Origin: a virus
Virus record (IMG/VR): IMGVR_UViG_3300010883_025067
Coordinates: 1 to 64,000 of that record
Length of the DNA stretch: 64,000 bases
Strand: one strand, 5' to 3'
The notes under the pieces were generated by a model. It made no database searches. It saw nothing but the letters and a program-made list of their open reading frames with translations, and was not told the DNA's origin. Position numbers and translations under genes: made by a program. Shown in pieces: positions 9,194 through 17,322 of the stretch; within the stretch, counting starts at the first letter, position 1; the number at the start of each line of letters is the position of its first letter.

Positions 9194-12100
9194 ATGGAAA
9201 AATTTAAGAAGAGCCTGGATAGTGTTTGTGGACCTCCAAAAAGATTTGCTGGATTACATGCGCATGATGGATCAAGTGTTTATGATGGACTGGGCTATCC
9301 GAATGAGCACATAGATTTTGTTCTAGAAAATGGAATGAATGCTTTTGCTCTGACAAATCACGGCCACATGAATTCAGCAGCTCATGCTCACAATTATGCA
9401 AAGAAGCTAAAGGCGAACGGACAACAGTACAAGCACATTTATGGTTGTGAATGCTATTTTGTTGATGATCTAGATGAGTGGCGAAAGGAGTATGAAGACC
9501 ATAGAGAGTCAGTGAGGCTAGAGCGGGAAGCTAAAAAGCAAAGTGTGATTATTGAAAAAGATGACGATAATGAAGGGCTTGTCATCGAAAATGAGAATGA
9601 AACTAAATCAGAGAGAGGAACATATCCTGAGTGGAAGCGACGCTATCATCTTGTTGTATTGGCAAAAAATTATGTCGGATTACAAAATCTATTTCGATTG
9701 GTGAAGCGATCATACAAGGAGGGATTTTATCGCTTTCCGAGAATCGATTATAAAATGCTAAAGGAACATTCTGAGGGGCTTATTGTCTCAACTGCATGTG
9801 TGGGAGGAAGACCATCGGGCTTGATTTTTCAGGAGTTTCCAGATGCAAAGTTTGATGATCTCACACCTTCTCTTGTTGATGATCCTGCTGTGCTTTCCGC
9901 TGTTATGTCGAAGCTAGAGAATATGACAGATAGGTTTGTTGACGCCGTGGGACGTGAGAATTTTTTTCTTGAGCTGCAGTTTAACAAGCTCGAGGCTCAA
10001 AATCTAACAAATAGATGTCTACTAGAGCTTTCTAAGAAAACAGGTGTTCCACTCATTGCAACTGCTGATTCACACTATTGTAATCCAGATCTGTGGGAAG
10101 CTCGTGAAATGTATAGGCTGCTAGGGAGAATGGGATCTCGTGGAGATGAAATGCCCACACTACCGGAGAAGGAGGACCTCAAGTGTGAGTTGTATCCAAA
10201 AAATGCACAACAAATGTGGGATGAATTTCGCCACAGTTACGATCACTATGATTTTTACGAAGGCAGTGAAGAACTTGTTAAGTCTGCAATTGAAAGATCA
10301 AGTGATATTGCCTTGGATAAGTGTGAAGAGGTGTGGTTTGACGGAGAGGCAAAGCTTCCAAACTTCAGCACGCATAAAAATTCTGCATTCAAGCAACTTG
10401 CTAAACAAGTAAAAGATGGAATGGTAAGGGACAATTTACATAAAGACCCTGAATACGTCAAGCGCATCAAGGAAGAGATGTCTGTTATCAAACAGCTAGG
10501 GTTTGAAAATTACTTTTTAACACTTACAAAGGTGTTTGAAAAATCTAAGTCGCGCACATTGTTGGGACCAGCAAGAGGCTCTGGGGGAGGTAGTCTTGTC
10601 AATTATGTACTTGGAATCACACACATAGATCCGATACAGTATAATTTGCTCTTTGAGAGATTTCTGGGTCTTCACAAGGTGGCATGGCCTGATATCGACT
10701 CTGACGTCGGAGACCGAGATGTTTTGATTGATGTGGCAAGAGATCTTTTTGGTGAGGATTCTGTGATTCCAGTATCAAACTTTAACACATTGAAGCTTAA
10801 GTCTCTTATTAAAGATGTGTCAAAATTTTATGGAATACCCTTTGAAGAAGTAAATGTGCTAACGGGCCCCCTTGAAAGAGAGGTAATGCCACGTGCAATG
10901 GGTGATCATGAGGAAAAGTCAACCTATGTGCTAACTCATGAAGATTGCACAAAGTACAGTGAGCCATATCGTCAGTTTATGCAGAAATATCCGAAAATTG
11001 CTGATCATATCCAGACGCTATTCATGGAGCCGAGATCAATAGGCCGGCATGCAGGAGGAGTTCTTGTATGCCCTGATCTTGAGAGTCACATGCCTGTCAT
11101 CAAAGTCAGGGGAGAGTTGCAAACGCCATGGTCTGAAGGAATGAATTTCAGACACCTAGAAGAAAATGGTTTCTTAAAGTTTGACTTTCTCGGTCTGACA
11201 ACTTTAAAAATGGTCGAGGACAGCATTCGACTTATTCTGAGAAACCAAGATATTGAGGAGCCCACATTCGATCAGATCAATGAATTTTTTGATGCGAATA
11301 TAAATAGTCGTTATCATAAGATGGATGATCAGAAGGTCTGGGAATACATTTATCACGGTGGAAGATTTGTACAGATCTTCCAGTTTACAAACTCTGGAGC
11401 TAGAAATTTCTGTGTGCAAGCAAAGCCAAGGTCTATTGAGGATCTCGCAACAATCACAGCAATTTACAGACCCGGCCCGCTTGCAGCAAATGTTCACAAA
11501 AAGTATGTCGCAGCCGGAAAGTCTCTCGATTCAATCACATATGAACATCCTGTTCTTGAGGAAATACTGAAGGAGAGTCGAGGTTTTGTTGTTTTTCAGG
11601 AGCAGTTCATGCTTATTGCACAGAATCTCTGTGGTTTCGACAAGGGTGCATCTGACAAGATGAGAAAGACGCTTGTGAAGAAGTCTCTTGATATGAATGA
11701 GAAAAAGGCAAAGGAGAGGATCGAGCTTCGAGAAAAATTTGTGAGAGGTGCAACTGATCTATCTGGGATGGATGAAGATAAAGCAATCAAGCTATACGAG
11801 ACAATTGAAGCATTTTCTTCTTATGGGTTTAATAAATCACACGCCGTCGCGTATGCAGCCGACTCTTACTATTCAGCATGGCTTCACACTCATTACGAGA
11901 AAGAATGGCTCGCAACCTGTCTTCAAACGTGGAATGGTTCACCAAAGTTTGGTAAAATTATTTCTGAGATAAAGTCATTGGGTTACAAGATTTTACCACC
12001 CGATATCAATTCATCTTCAGATGTTTGGGTTTATAATGAAGAGAGAAAAGGCTTTGTTCCACCTCTCACAGCAATCAAGGGTGTGGGCAAGTCAGCGGTT

Positions 12101-12796
12101 CAGGAAATTATGACACGCCGGCCCTTTACATGCATAGATCAGATGCTTTTCACTGAGGAGGGTCAGTGGCGACCTTCAAAGATGAATAAGACATGTTTTG
12201 ACTCACTTTGCAAGGTTGAAGCCTTTGGATCTCTGGATGAAATGTCAAGAGGTGATATCAAAAATCATAGACATCTTCATGAAATTATAGTTGGAAATTA
12301 CGATCTTCTTAAGAAGGGAAGATTTGGAATGTCGAAGACAGCTGCAAAGAAAATGATGAAGGAGACAGGTAGGGTTCCCGAATTTATTCCTGAGAAGATA
12401 AGAGAAAGCTTTGATGAGCATGACTGGTCAAGGTCAACTAAGATAGCATTTAGTGTAGATCTCATGGCAGGAGCGGATGATGACATGGTATTTCCTCCTG
12501 CCTTGATGCAAAAAATTGAAAAATCACAGGTAAAAGCTATCACGAAAATGGAAGGCAACAAGAAGGATGTCGCTTGGTTCTGCATCCAGTCAATTGAAGA
12601 AAGGACAACAAAAAACGGAAAGACATTTTATCGTCTGAAGGTATGTGATAGCAGCTCTGAGAGCGTGTGGCTCCGTGTGTGGGGTAGGTTTAATCAACTC
12701 CCTGACCTGTATACAATCTGGCTCGCAGAGGTGGCTTCTAGCGAGGCGTGGGGATGTTCAACTTCTGCCTACAAAATGAAACAAATTAAAGTATAA
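9194..12796 (+). CDS. dnaE: DNA polymerase III alpha subunit (C-family replicative polymerase)
   Basis: A 1200-residue DnaE-type polymerase with GGAAGG before the ATG. The PHP domain (about 1-350) has LHAHDGSS (His22, His24), LTNHGHM, YGCECYF, STACVGG and ATADSHY, so the metal ligands look intact and proofreading is possible. The palm has ARGSGGGSLVNY, PDIDSD (Asp502, Asp504) and the third acid in LKFDFLGL (Asp664). Fingers/tandem HhH (YRPGPL, KSHAVAYA) and a C-terminal OB fold (from about 1120) follow. It lacks a clear beta-clamp motif that I can identify. No other Pol III subunits are in the window. Confidence 0.95.
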   Translation: MEKFKKSLDSVCGPPKRFAGLHAHDGSSVYDGLGYPNEHIDFVLENGMNAFALTNHGHMNSAAHAHNYAKKLKANGQQYKHIYGCECYFVDDLDEWRKEYEDHRESVRLEREAKKQSVIIEKDDDNEGLVIENENETKSERGTYPEWKRRYHLVVLAKNYVGLQNLFRLVKRSYKEGFYRFPRIDYKMLKEHSEGLIVSTACVGGRPSGLIFQEFPDAKFDDLTPSLVDDPAVLSAVMSKLENMTDRFVDAVGRENFFLELQFNKLEAQNLTNRCLLELSKKTGVPLIATADSHYCNPDLWEAREMYRLLGRMGSRGDEMPTLPEKEDLKCELYPKNAQQMWDEFRHSYDHYDFYEGSEELVKSAIERSSDIALDKCEEVWFDGEAKLPNFSTHKNSAFKQLAKQVKDGMVRDNLHKDPEYVKRIKEEMSVIKQLGFENYFLTLTKVFEKSKSRTLLGPARGSGGGSLVNYVLGITHIDPIQYNLLFERFLGLHKVAWPDIDSDVGDRDVLIDVARDLFGEDSVIPVSNFNTLKLKSLIKDVSKFYGIPFEEVNVLTGPLEREVMPRAMGDHEEKSTYVLTHEDCTKYSEPYRQFMQKYPKIADHIQTLFMEPRSIGRHAGGVLVCPDLESHMPVIKVRGELQTPWSEGMNFRHLEENGFLKFDFLGLTTLKMVEDSIRLILRNQDIEEPTFDQINEFFDANINSRYHKMDDQKVWEYIYHGGRFVQIFQFTNSGARNFCVQAKPRSIEDLATITAIYRPGPLAANVHKKYVAAGKSLDSITYEHPVLEEILKESRGFVVFQEQFMLIAQNLCGFDKGASDKMRKTLVKKSLDMNEKKAKERIELREKFVRGATDLSGMDEDKAIKLYETIEAFSSYGFNKSHAVAYAADSYYSAWLHTHYEKEWLATCLQTWNGSPKFGKIISEIKSLGYKILPPDINSSSDVWVYNEERKGFVPPLTAIKGVGKSAVQEIMTRRPFTCIDQMLFTEEGQWRPSKMNKTCFDSLCKVEAFGSLDEMSRGDIKNHRHLHEIIVGNYDLLKKGRFGMSKTAAKKMMKETGRVPEFIPEKIRESFDEHDWSRSTKIAFSVDLMAGADDDMVFPPALMQKIEKSQVKAITKMEGNKKDVAWFCIQSIEERTTKNGKTFYRLKVCDSSSESVWLRVWGRFNQLPDLYTIWLAEVASSEAWGCSTSAYKMKQIKV

Positions 12797-12804
12797 TAAC
12801 AGAC

Positions 12805-13710
12805 ATGCTAACATACCCAACACAGACACTATTTGTTGAAGGACCAGACTGTTCTGGAAAGACAACTCTGATCAGTAAGATCCACAGTGTATCAGATTAT
12901 CGATGGCACGTGATGGATAGGTCACAGCTCTCTCGTGATGTATTCAGTCGACTATACAGCAGGTCTCTCAGTTTTATTGACAGTGACTTACATAACGAGA
13001 TGTATAATCTTAACAATAGATACGTGATGCTTGATTTACCGTGGAGTGTTATTGAGAGAAGGTTTCTTAGCCGTGGTGATCCACTTCACGATCATACTTC
13101 CATGAAAAAAGTTCATGATGCTTTTACAATTAGATTTGGCAATGTGAAGATGTTTCCTAATATTATTCATGTGAGCAGAGAGACAGATGTTGATGAACTT
13201 GCAGATAGTGTTGTCGCTTTGTTGTGTGTAAGAGAGAGAGCGTTGCTCAAAGAAGTAGCCAGCGAGGTGATTCAGGCAGCTAATACATCTCCGACAAAGG
13301 AAGTCTTTCCTCTATCCTTTACACTGTATGACACCGGTGAATTCGAGGAGGCTGACCCTAGCATTCTTGACTATGAGCCAGAAACAGAATATTATGAAAC
13401 AGTTTATCGTGCACTATTAGAAAAAATAGATAATGAACTTGCAGGAAATAATGTGTACAATCGAAAAGAAGATCTGTCATCTAGGAGATTCGTATACACA
13501 GGAGATTCATGCATTTCTTTTATTCATGTAAGCCAGAGAAATTCTGTGATGGATTTTCACTGTGTGATTCGATCATGCAATGTAGCGACACTTTTTGAAC
13601 ATGATTTGAGATTTTTATATTTTTTGGCATCTGTGTGCTGGAAGAAGATTGGGAGAGATTGTGATCAGGCTAGATTAAGATTTAATTTAAATTCTGCTCA
13701 CATTATTTAG
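12805..13710 (+). CDS. Thymidylate kinase-like P-loop protein with ThyA-like C-terminal domain
   Basis: A 301-residue protein. Residues 1-150 resemble thymidylate kinases: Walker A in FVEGPDCSGKTTL, a DR in VMDRSQLSR, MLDLPWSVIERR, and a lid-like region. Residues 160-301 end with VIRSCNVATLFEHDLRFLYF and RLRFNLNSAHI, which follow the C-terminal half of thymidylate synthase/hydroxymethylase (RSxDxFLGxPFD, then GSLHIY). The catalytic Cys region of ThyA is not seen, so this half may only bind a nucleotide. A TATAAT at 12792-12797 overlaps the upstream stop, leaving almost no leader. Confidence 0.6.
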   Translation: MLTYPTQTLFVEGPDCSGKTTLISKIHSVSDYRWHVMDRSQLSRDVFSRLYSRSLSFIDSDLHNEMYNLNNRYVMLDLPWSVIERRFLSRGDPLHDHTSMKKVHDAFTIRFGNVKMFPNIIHVSRETDVDELADSVVALLCVRERALLKEVASEVIQAANTSPTKEVFPLSFTLYDTGEFEEADPSILDYEPETEYYETVYRALLEKIDNELAGNNVYNRKEDLSSRRFVYTGDSCISFIHVSQRNSVMDFHCVIRSCNVATLFEHDLRFLYFLASVCWKKIGRDCDQARLRFNLNSAHII

Positions 13711-13725
13711 AACGGAGTAAATGGT

Positions 13726-14718
13726 ATGAAAAGAGCACTTGTAACTGGCGGCTGTGGTTTTGTTGGATCAAGTTTGACACACAGACTTGTAAAAGAGGGC
13801 TGGCAGGTTGACATTGTTGATGATATGTCGAATGGTCATTTAGAGTTACTGGAAGGCCTAAATATGAGAGTTGTGTTAGTGGATCTGCTCTCAAACTTCT
13901 ATGAGTCGGACGTGGTAAGAGAGGTATCAGATGTGCATGTAATTCAGGGAGATTTCGCACACTCAGCTGTATTATCGAATATAAAGTCAGAAATATATGA
14001 TGTTGTCTTCCACCAGGCGGCAATTCCCAGGGTTCTTTTTTCTGTTGAAAATCCAGGAGTGACAACAGATGTCAATATCAGTGGTACAGTTAGATTACTT
14101 GAAGCCTGTAGGGGTAGTGTTAACAGAGTAGTCTGGGCATCCTCTTCTTCTGTCTACGGCGCCGCAGACATTCTTCCCACATCCGAGGCAACTACAAAAA
14201 ATCCCAAGTCACCGTATGCGTGGCAGAAGAGTGCAATTGAAGATATTGCAAGTCTCTTTGGTGAGCTTTATGATCTTGACATTGTGTGCCTGCGGTACTT
14301 TAATGTTTTTGGGCCAGGCCAGTATGGTGATTCACCTTACTCGACAGCTGTGTCTGCGTGGTGTCATGCAACTAAAAACGGTCTAACACTTAGAAGTGAC
14401 GGTGATGGTAGCCAATCAAGAGACATGTGTTATATTGACAACACTGTTGATGCCAACATTCTCGCTGCAACAGCAGATATGAAATTTTACGGAAAGACAT
14501 ATAACGTTTCTTGCGGTGACCAGACAACAAATCGAGAAATTCTAGAGTTTTTCACAAACAGATTTGGTCATGTTATTGTGAGGGATGCACCGTGGCGTCC
14601 GGGGGATGTAATGCATACCCGTGCTGACATTTCAAGTATTTCAAATGATCTTGGATATGAACCAACAGTTAGATTCTGGGAGGGTCTGGAGAGGACGCTT
14701 GCATGGTGGGGTATATGA
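13726..14718 (+). CDS. NAD-dependent nucleotide-sugar epimerase/dehydratase (extended SDR)
   Basis: A 330-residue extended short-chain dehydrogenase with the Rossmann motif VTGGCGFVGSSL, substrate Ser/Tyr/Lys in SSSSVYGAA and SPYAWQKSA (YxxxK), and RYFNVFGPGQ. It is of the GalE/UDP-glucuronate 4-epimerase group; substrates are usually UDP-sugars. GGAG precedes the ATG. A cupin follows after 4 bases, suggesting a sugar-nucleotide step for glycan or DNA-base decoration. Confidence 0.88.
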   Translation: MKRALVTGGCGFVGSSLTHRLVKEGWQVDIVDDMSNGHLELLEGLNMRVVLVDLLSNFYESDVVREVSDVHVIQGDFAHSAVLSNIKSEIYDVVFHQAAIPRVLFSVENPGVTTDVNISGTVRLLEACRGSVNRVVWASSSSVYGAADILPTSEATTKNPKSPYAWQKSAIEDIASLFGELYDLDIVCLRYFNVFGPGQYGDSPYSTAVSAWCHATKNGLTLRSDGDGSQSRDMCYIDNTVDANILAATADMKFYGKTYNVSCGDQTTNREILEFFTNRFGHVIVRDAPWRPGDVMHTRADISSISNDLGYEPTVRFWEGLERTLAWWGI

Positions 14719-14722
14719 GAAA

Positions 14723-15142
14723 ATGATGAAAACTAAGAAGCACGTAAAGTCAGCGTGGATTACAAGGATTACTTCTAAGAAGGTTTATCAAAAGCCCTGG
14801 GGCAAAGAGCAAAACTGGTCAGGATTTCAAGGTATTCACGGCAAGACCCTGTTTATTAGAGAGGGCGAAAGAACGAGTCTTAAATACTATCCTAGAAAAA
14901 CTGAGATGCTATTTGTTAGATCTGGTACAGTAGAAGTAACATTTGGAAATGAATGCTCTCTCTTGGATCCAGTTGCAAATCCAATGAAAAATGAGACGAT
15001 GGCGGAAGGTGACACACTGATGGTGCAATCTTGCTGCCCGTATAGAATTTCTGCTCTAGTAGATAGTGAAATTATAGAGATTGGAGATAATATGTCTGAT
15101 AAACCGATAAGACTTGAAGATGATTATGGAAGAGATACATGA
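14723..15142 (+). CDS. Cupin-fold protein, mannose-6-phosphate isomerase type II-like
   Basis: The ATG at 14723 follows the epimerase stop by 4 bases, giving 139 residues; an upstream in-frame extension lies inside the epimerase and is rejected. The double-stranded beta-helix is seen in KPWGKEQNW, FIREGERTSLKYYPRKTEM, LFVRSGTVEVTFG, EGDTLMVQSCCPYRI and EIIEIGD. It looks like the cupin half of ManC/ManA-type isomerases. One expected metal ligand, His (usually LHYH), is replaced by KYYPRK, so activity is uncertain. Confidence 0.7.
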   Translation: MMKTKKHVKSAWITRITSKKVYQKPWGKEQNWSGFQGIHGKTLFIREGERTSLKYYPRKTEMLFVRSGTVEVTFGNECSLLDPVANPMKNETMAEGDTLMVQSCCPYRISALVDSEIIEIGDNMSDKPIRLEDDYGRDT

Positions 15143-15699
15143 TTTCACCTGAATTTATTATTTTTACAGGTCCAATGTTCGGATCTAAGACAACAAAACT
15201 CCTTGCAACAGTTGACAGGTATGGCTATCAGCATAAGGTGATCATGGCATTTAAGCCAAAATTAGATGATAGATATGCTAGTGGAGACATTTCTACACAT
15301 AATGGTGGAAGTTTAAAGGCAGTTACTGTAAATAGTGGTTTAGATGTTGAAAGGCACGTGTTAGGTGCTGAAGAAAAAGTTGATATAATTGCTGTAGATG
15401 AGGCCTTTATGCTAGACGGAATTGCCAATTCTCTCATAAAATTATTTCAGATGGGAAAAACTATTGTTGTTTCATCCCTGCAGCTGTCAGCAAGCTGCAG
15501 TATTTTCGAAGAGGTGAGGGATATGATGCCATTTGCTACGAAGATTGAGATTTGTCCTGCTGTTTGCACAGTAACAGGTCGTAACGCCTACTACACTCAC
15601 AAGAAGTATGATAATATGAGTGAGATAGAAATAGGTGGAGCAGAGATTTATGAGCCTCGTTGCTGGGAACATCACATTCATATGAACAAGCTAAGCTAG
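15139..15699 (+). CDS. tdk: Thymidine kinase
   Basis: A 186-residue type II thymidine kinase that overlaps the cupin stop (ATGA). It has the P-loop (GPMFGSKTT), VDEAFML, a zinc-site region (CPAVCTVTG, and YEPRCWEHH with His in place of a Cys) and the lasso EIGGAEIYEPRC. It phosphorylates thymidine to TMP. The P-loop reads GSKT where the family has SGKT. Context: salvage arm of the phage dTTP pathway. Confidence 0.88.
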   Translation: MISPEFIIFTGPMFGSKTTKLLATVDRYGYQHKVIMAFKPKLDDRYASGDISTHNGGSLKAVTVNSGLDVERHVLGAEEKVDIIAVDEAFMLDGIANSLIKLFQMGKTIVVSSLQLSASCSIFEEVRDMMPFATKIEICPAVCTVTGRNAYYTHKKYDNMSEIEIGGAEIYEPRCWEHHIHMNKLS

Positions 15700-15700
15700 A

Positions 15701-16615
15701 ATGATTGAACCAACAAGTATTGATACAGTGATTTATCACGCAGATTGCTCGGACGGCTTTGGCGCAGCGTATGCTGCATGGAAGCTCTTGGGTAATAGGG
15801 CTGATTATTATGCCTGTAAGCATGGAAAACCACCGCCAGATGTGACAGATAAAGTTGTAGCAATCCTTGACTTTTCTTTTGATAATGCAACTACAAAGAA
15901 GATGATAGAGGATGCAGCAGGATTGATTGTTATCGATCACCACAAATCAGCGATGGTCGAATTACACGATATTTCTAACACTATATTTGATATGACAAAA
16001 TCAGGTGCCATACTATCATGGGAATTTTTTCATCCAGGCAAGGAGTCGCCAAAATTTATTGAATACATCCAGGATCGAGATATTTGGAAGTGGGAGCTTC
16101 CCTACTCGAGAGAATTCGCTGCAGCATTTGATATGGTTCCTTTTGACTTTGAAGAATTTGAAAAATTCGAGGATGATTCTGTATTCGATGATGCTGCTAA
16201 GAGAGGATCGTATATTCTTGCTTATTCTAAGACAGTTGTTAAAAAGGTTTGTGAGAAGGCATCAACGAGAAAGTATAAAGGTATGGATGTTCTTGTTGTG
16301 AATTCCTGTCACTGGATATCTGAGATCGGGGCTCGGCTTGCTCCGGATTGCGATTTTGCAATGATCTGGTACTACGATCACGATGACAGGATAATCAAGG
16401 TGAGCCTTAGATCATTTCATGATGCTGTTGATGTGTCTGAGCTCGCGAAAGAGTTTGGTGGTGGAGGTCATCGCAAGGCAGCAGGTTTCCAGATACCTGG
16501 TGATATGAGAGTTGATGAGATCTTTGATGATGATCCTGATCTTGAATTTTTCGAGGATAAGGCACTTGATGAAATGGAAGATGTTCAAAATGCTAATCAA
16601 GAGGAAGAAGAATAG
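15701..16615 (+). CDS. DHH/DHHA1 family phosphoesterase
   Basis: A 304-residue protein with YHADCSDGFGAAYAAW, ILDFSF, VIDHHKS (DHH motif), YIQDRDIWKW and the DHHA1 signature FGGGGHRKAAGFQ. This set is typical of NrnA-like enzymes, which degrade short oligoribonucleotides, pAp or cyclic dinucleotides. The acidic C-terminal tail is not part of the family. Either nucleotide recycling or removal of a signalling dinucleotide fits a phage. Confidence 0.85.
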   Translation: MIEPTSIDTVIYHADCSDGFGAAYAAWKLLGNRADYYACKHGKPPPDVTDKVVAILDFSFDNATTKKMIEDAAGLIVIDHHKSAMVELHDISNTIFDMTKSGAILSWEFFHPGKESPKFIEYIQDRDIWKWELPYSREFAAAFDMVPFDFEEFEKFEDDSVFDDAAKRGSYILAYSKTVVKKVCEKASTRKYKGMDVLVVNSCHWISEIGARLAPDCDFAMIWYYDHDDRIIKVSLRSFHDAVDVSELAKEFGGGGHRKAAGFQIPGDMRVDEIFDDDPDLEFFEDKALDEMEDVQNANQEEEE

Positions 16616-16747
16616 GTGAAATTGCCCTTTCCAGAAGAGGAACCCGGTATTTTATCAATACTTTTTGATGCCACTGGTGAGGGATCATGGAATGAGAGAG
16701 TGAATAGATTGCCAGAAGAAATAGCAACTTTATTAAATCGATTTTAA
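16616..16747 (+). CDS. Small hypothetical ORF, possibly frameshifted
   Basis: A GTG ORF of 43 residues right after the DHH stop. It has PFPEEEPGILSILF and WNERVNRLPEEIATLL. It ends at a stop, but a second frame is open from just before that point to 16863, so the two pieces may be one broken gene. Confidence 0.4.
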   Translation: MKLPFPEEEPGILSILFDATGEGSWNERVNRLPEEIATLLNRF

Positions 16748-16752
16748 ATTAT

Positions 16753-16863
16753 TTGAATCATGAATGTGATACGATTACAACGTTTAATGATTATTGTAAA
16801 AGAATAATTTCAACTATTGAATCATCATATTATGACTTTATGAGACCTGTAAATGAGCCATAG
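16753..16863 (+). CDS. Small hypothetical ORF, possible second half of the preceding frame
   Basis: A TTG-started 36-residue frame (includes TFNDYCKRIIST and YDFMRPVNEP). It overlaps the deaminase start by 11 bases. It has no clear ribosome site of its own, so it may be the tail of the 16616 gene after a frameshift. Confidence 0.3.
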   Translation: MNHECDTITTFNDYCKRIISTIESSYYDFMRPVNEP

Positions 16864-17278
16864 ACTAAGCTGGGATGAGATATGGATGGATGTTGCCTTC
16901 GGAATTGCTCGAAGGTCATACGATCCTCGTTATCAAGTTGGAGCAGTTGTTGTGACTGATGACAACACACAGGTGCTAGCAGTCGGATATAATGGCAACT
17001 ACACTGGTGGGCCTAATGAGGTTGAATCTGATACACCTGGTGAGTCTGGAATGCTTCACGCAGAGATAAATGCTCTTCTCAAGATGGACTATAATAATCC
17101 CAAAAGAAAGAGGCTCTATCTCACGTTGTCTCCGTGTCGAATGTGTGCTAAGGCAATCATCAATGCAGGAATAGATGAAGTGCTGTATGCAGAAGAGTAC
17201 AGAGACACATCAGGAGTAGAGCTTCTTCGTAAATCTGATGTTATTGTAAAAAAGCTAACACTTGCTGGCGATATTTAA
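16853..17278 (+). CDS. dCMP/cytidine deaminase
   Basis: A 141-residue zinc deaminase: HAEINAL (His ligand and catalytic Glu) and SPCRMCAKAII (two Cys ligands), with GYNGNYTGGPN as in dCMP deaminases. It would convert dCMP to dUMP, feeding the ThyX-like enzyme. The extra zinc site of T4 dCMP deaminase is absent, and the protein is shorter than T4 Cd (193 residues). Confidence 0.88.
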   Translation: MSHRLSWDEIWMDVAFGIARRSYDPRYQVGAVVVTDDNTQVLAVGYNGNYTGGPNEVESDTPGESGMLHAEINALLKMDYNNPKRKRLYLTLSPCRMCAKAIINAGIDEVLYAEEYRDTSGVELLRKSDVIVKKLTLAGDI

Positions 17279-17322
17279 TACAATAGAGTATTGCTTATTC
17301 GAGTGATCTGGAGTTTTGTACA

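Noticed and set aside
9194-12796. Host chromosome segment instead of phage
   Set aside because: dnaE, dnaK and groEL are bacterial-type genes, but the surrounding gene mix (tagged virion-type proteins, holin- and spanin-like genes, tRNA cluster) and lack of bacterial operons fit a large phage.
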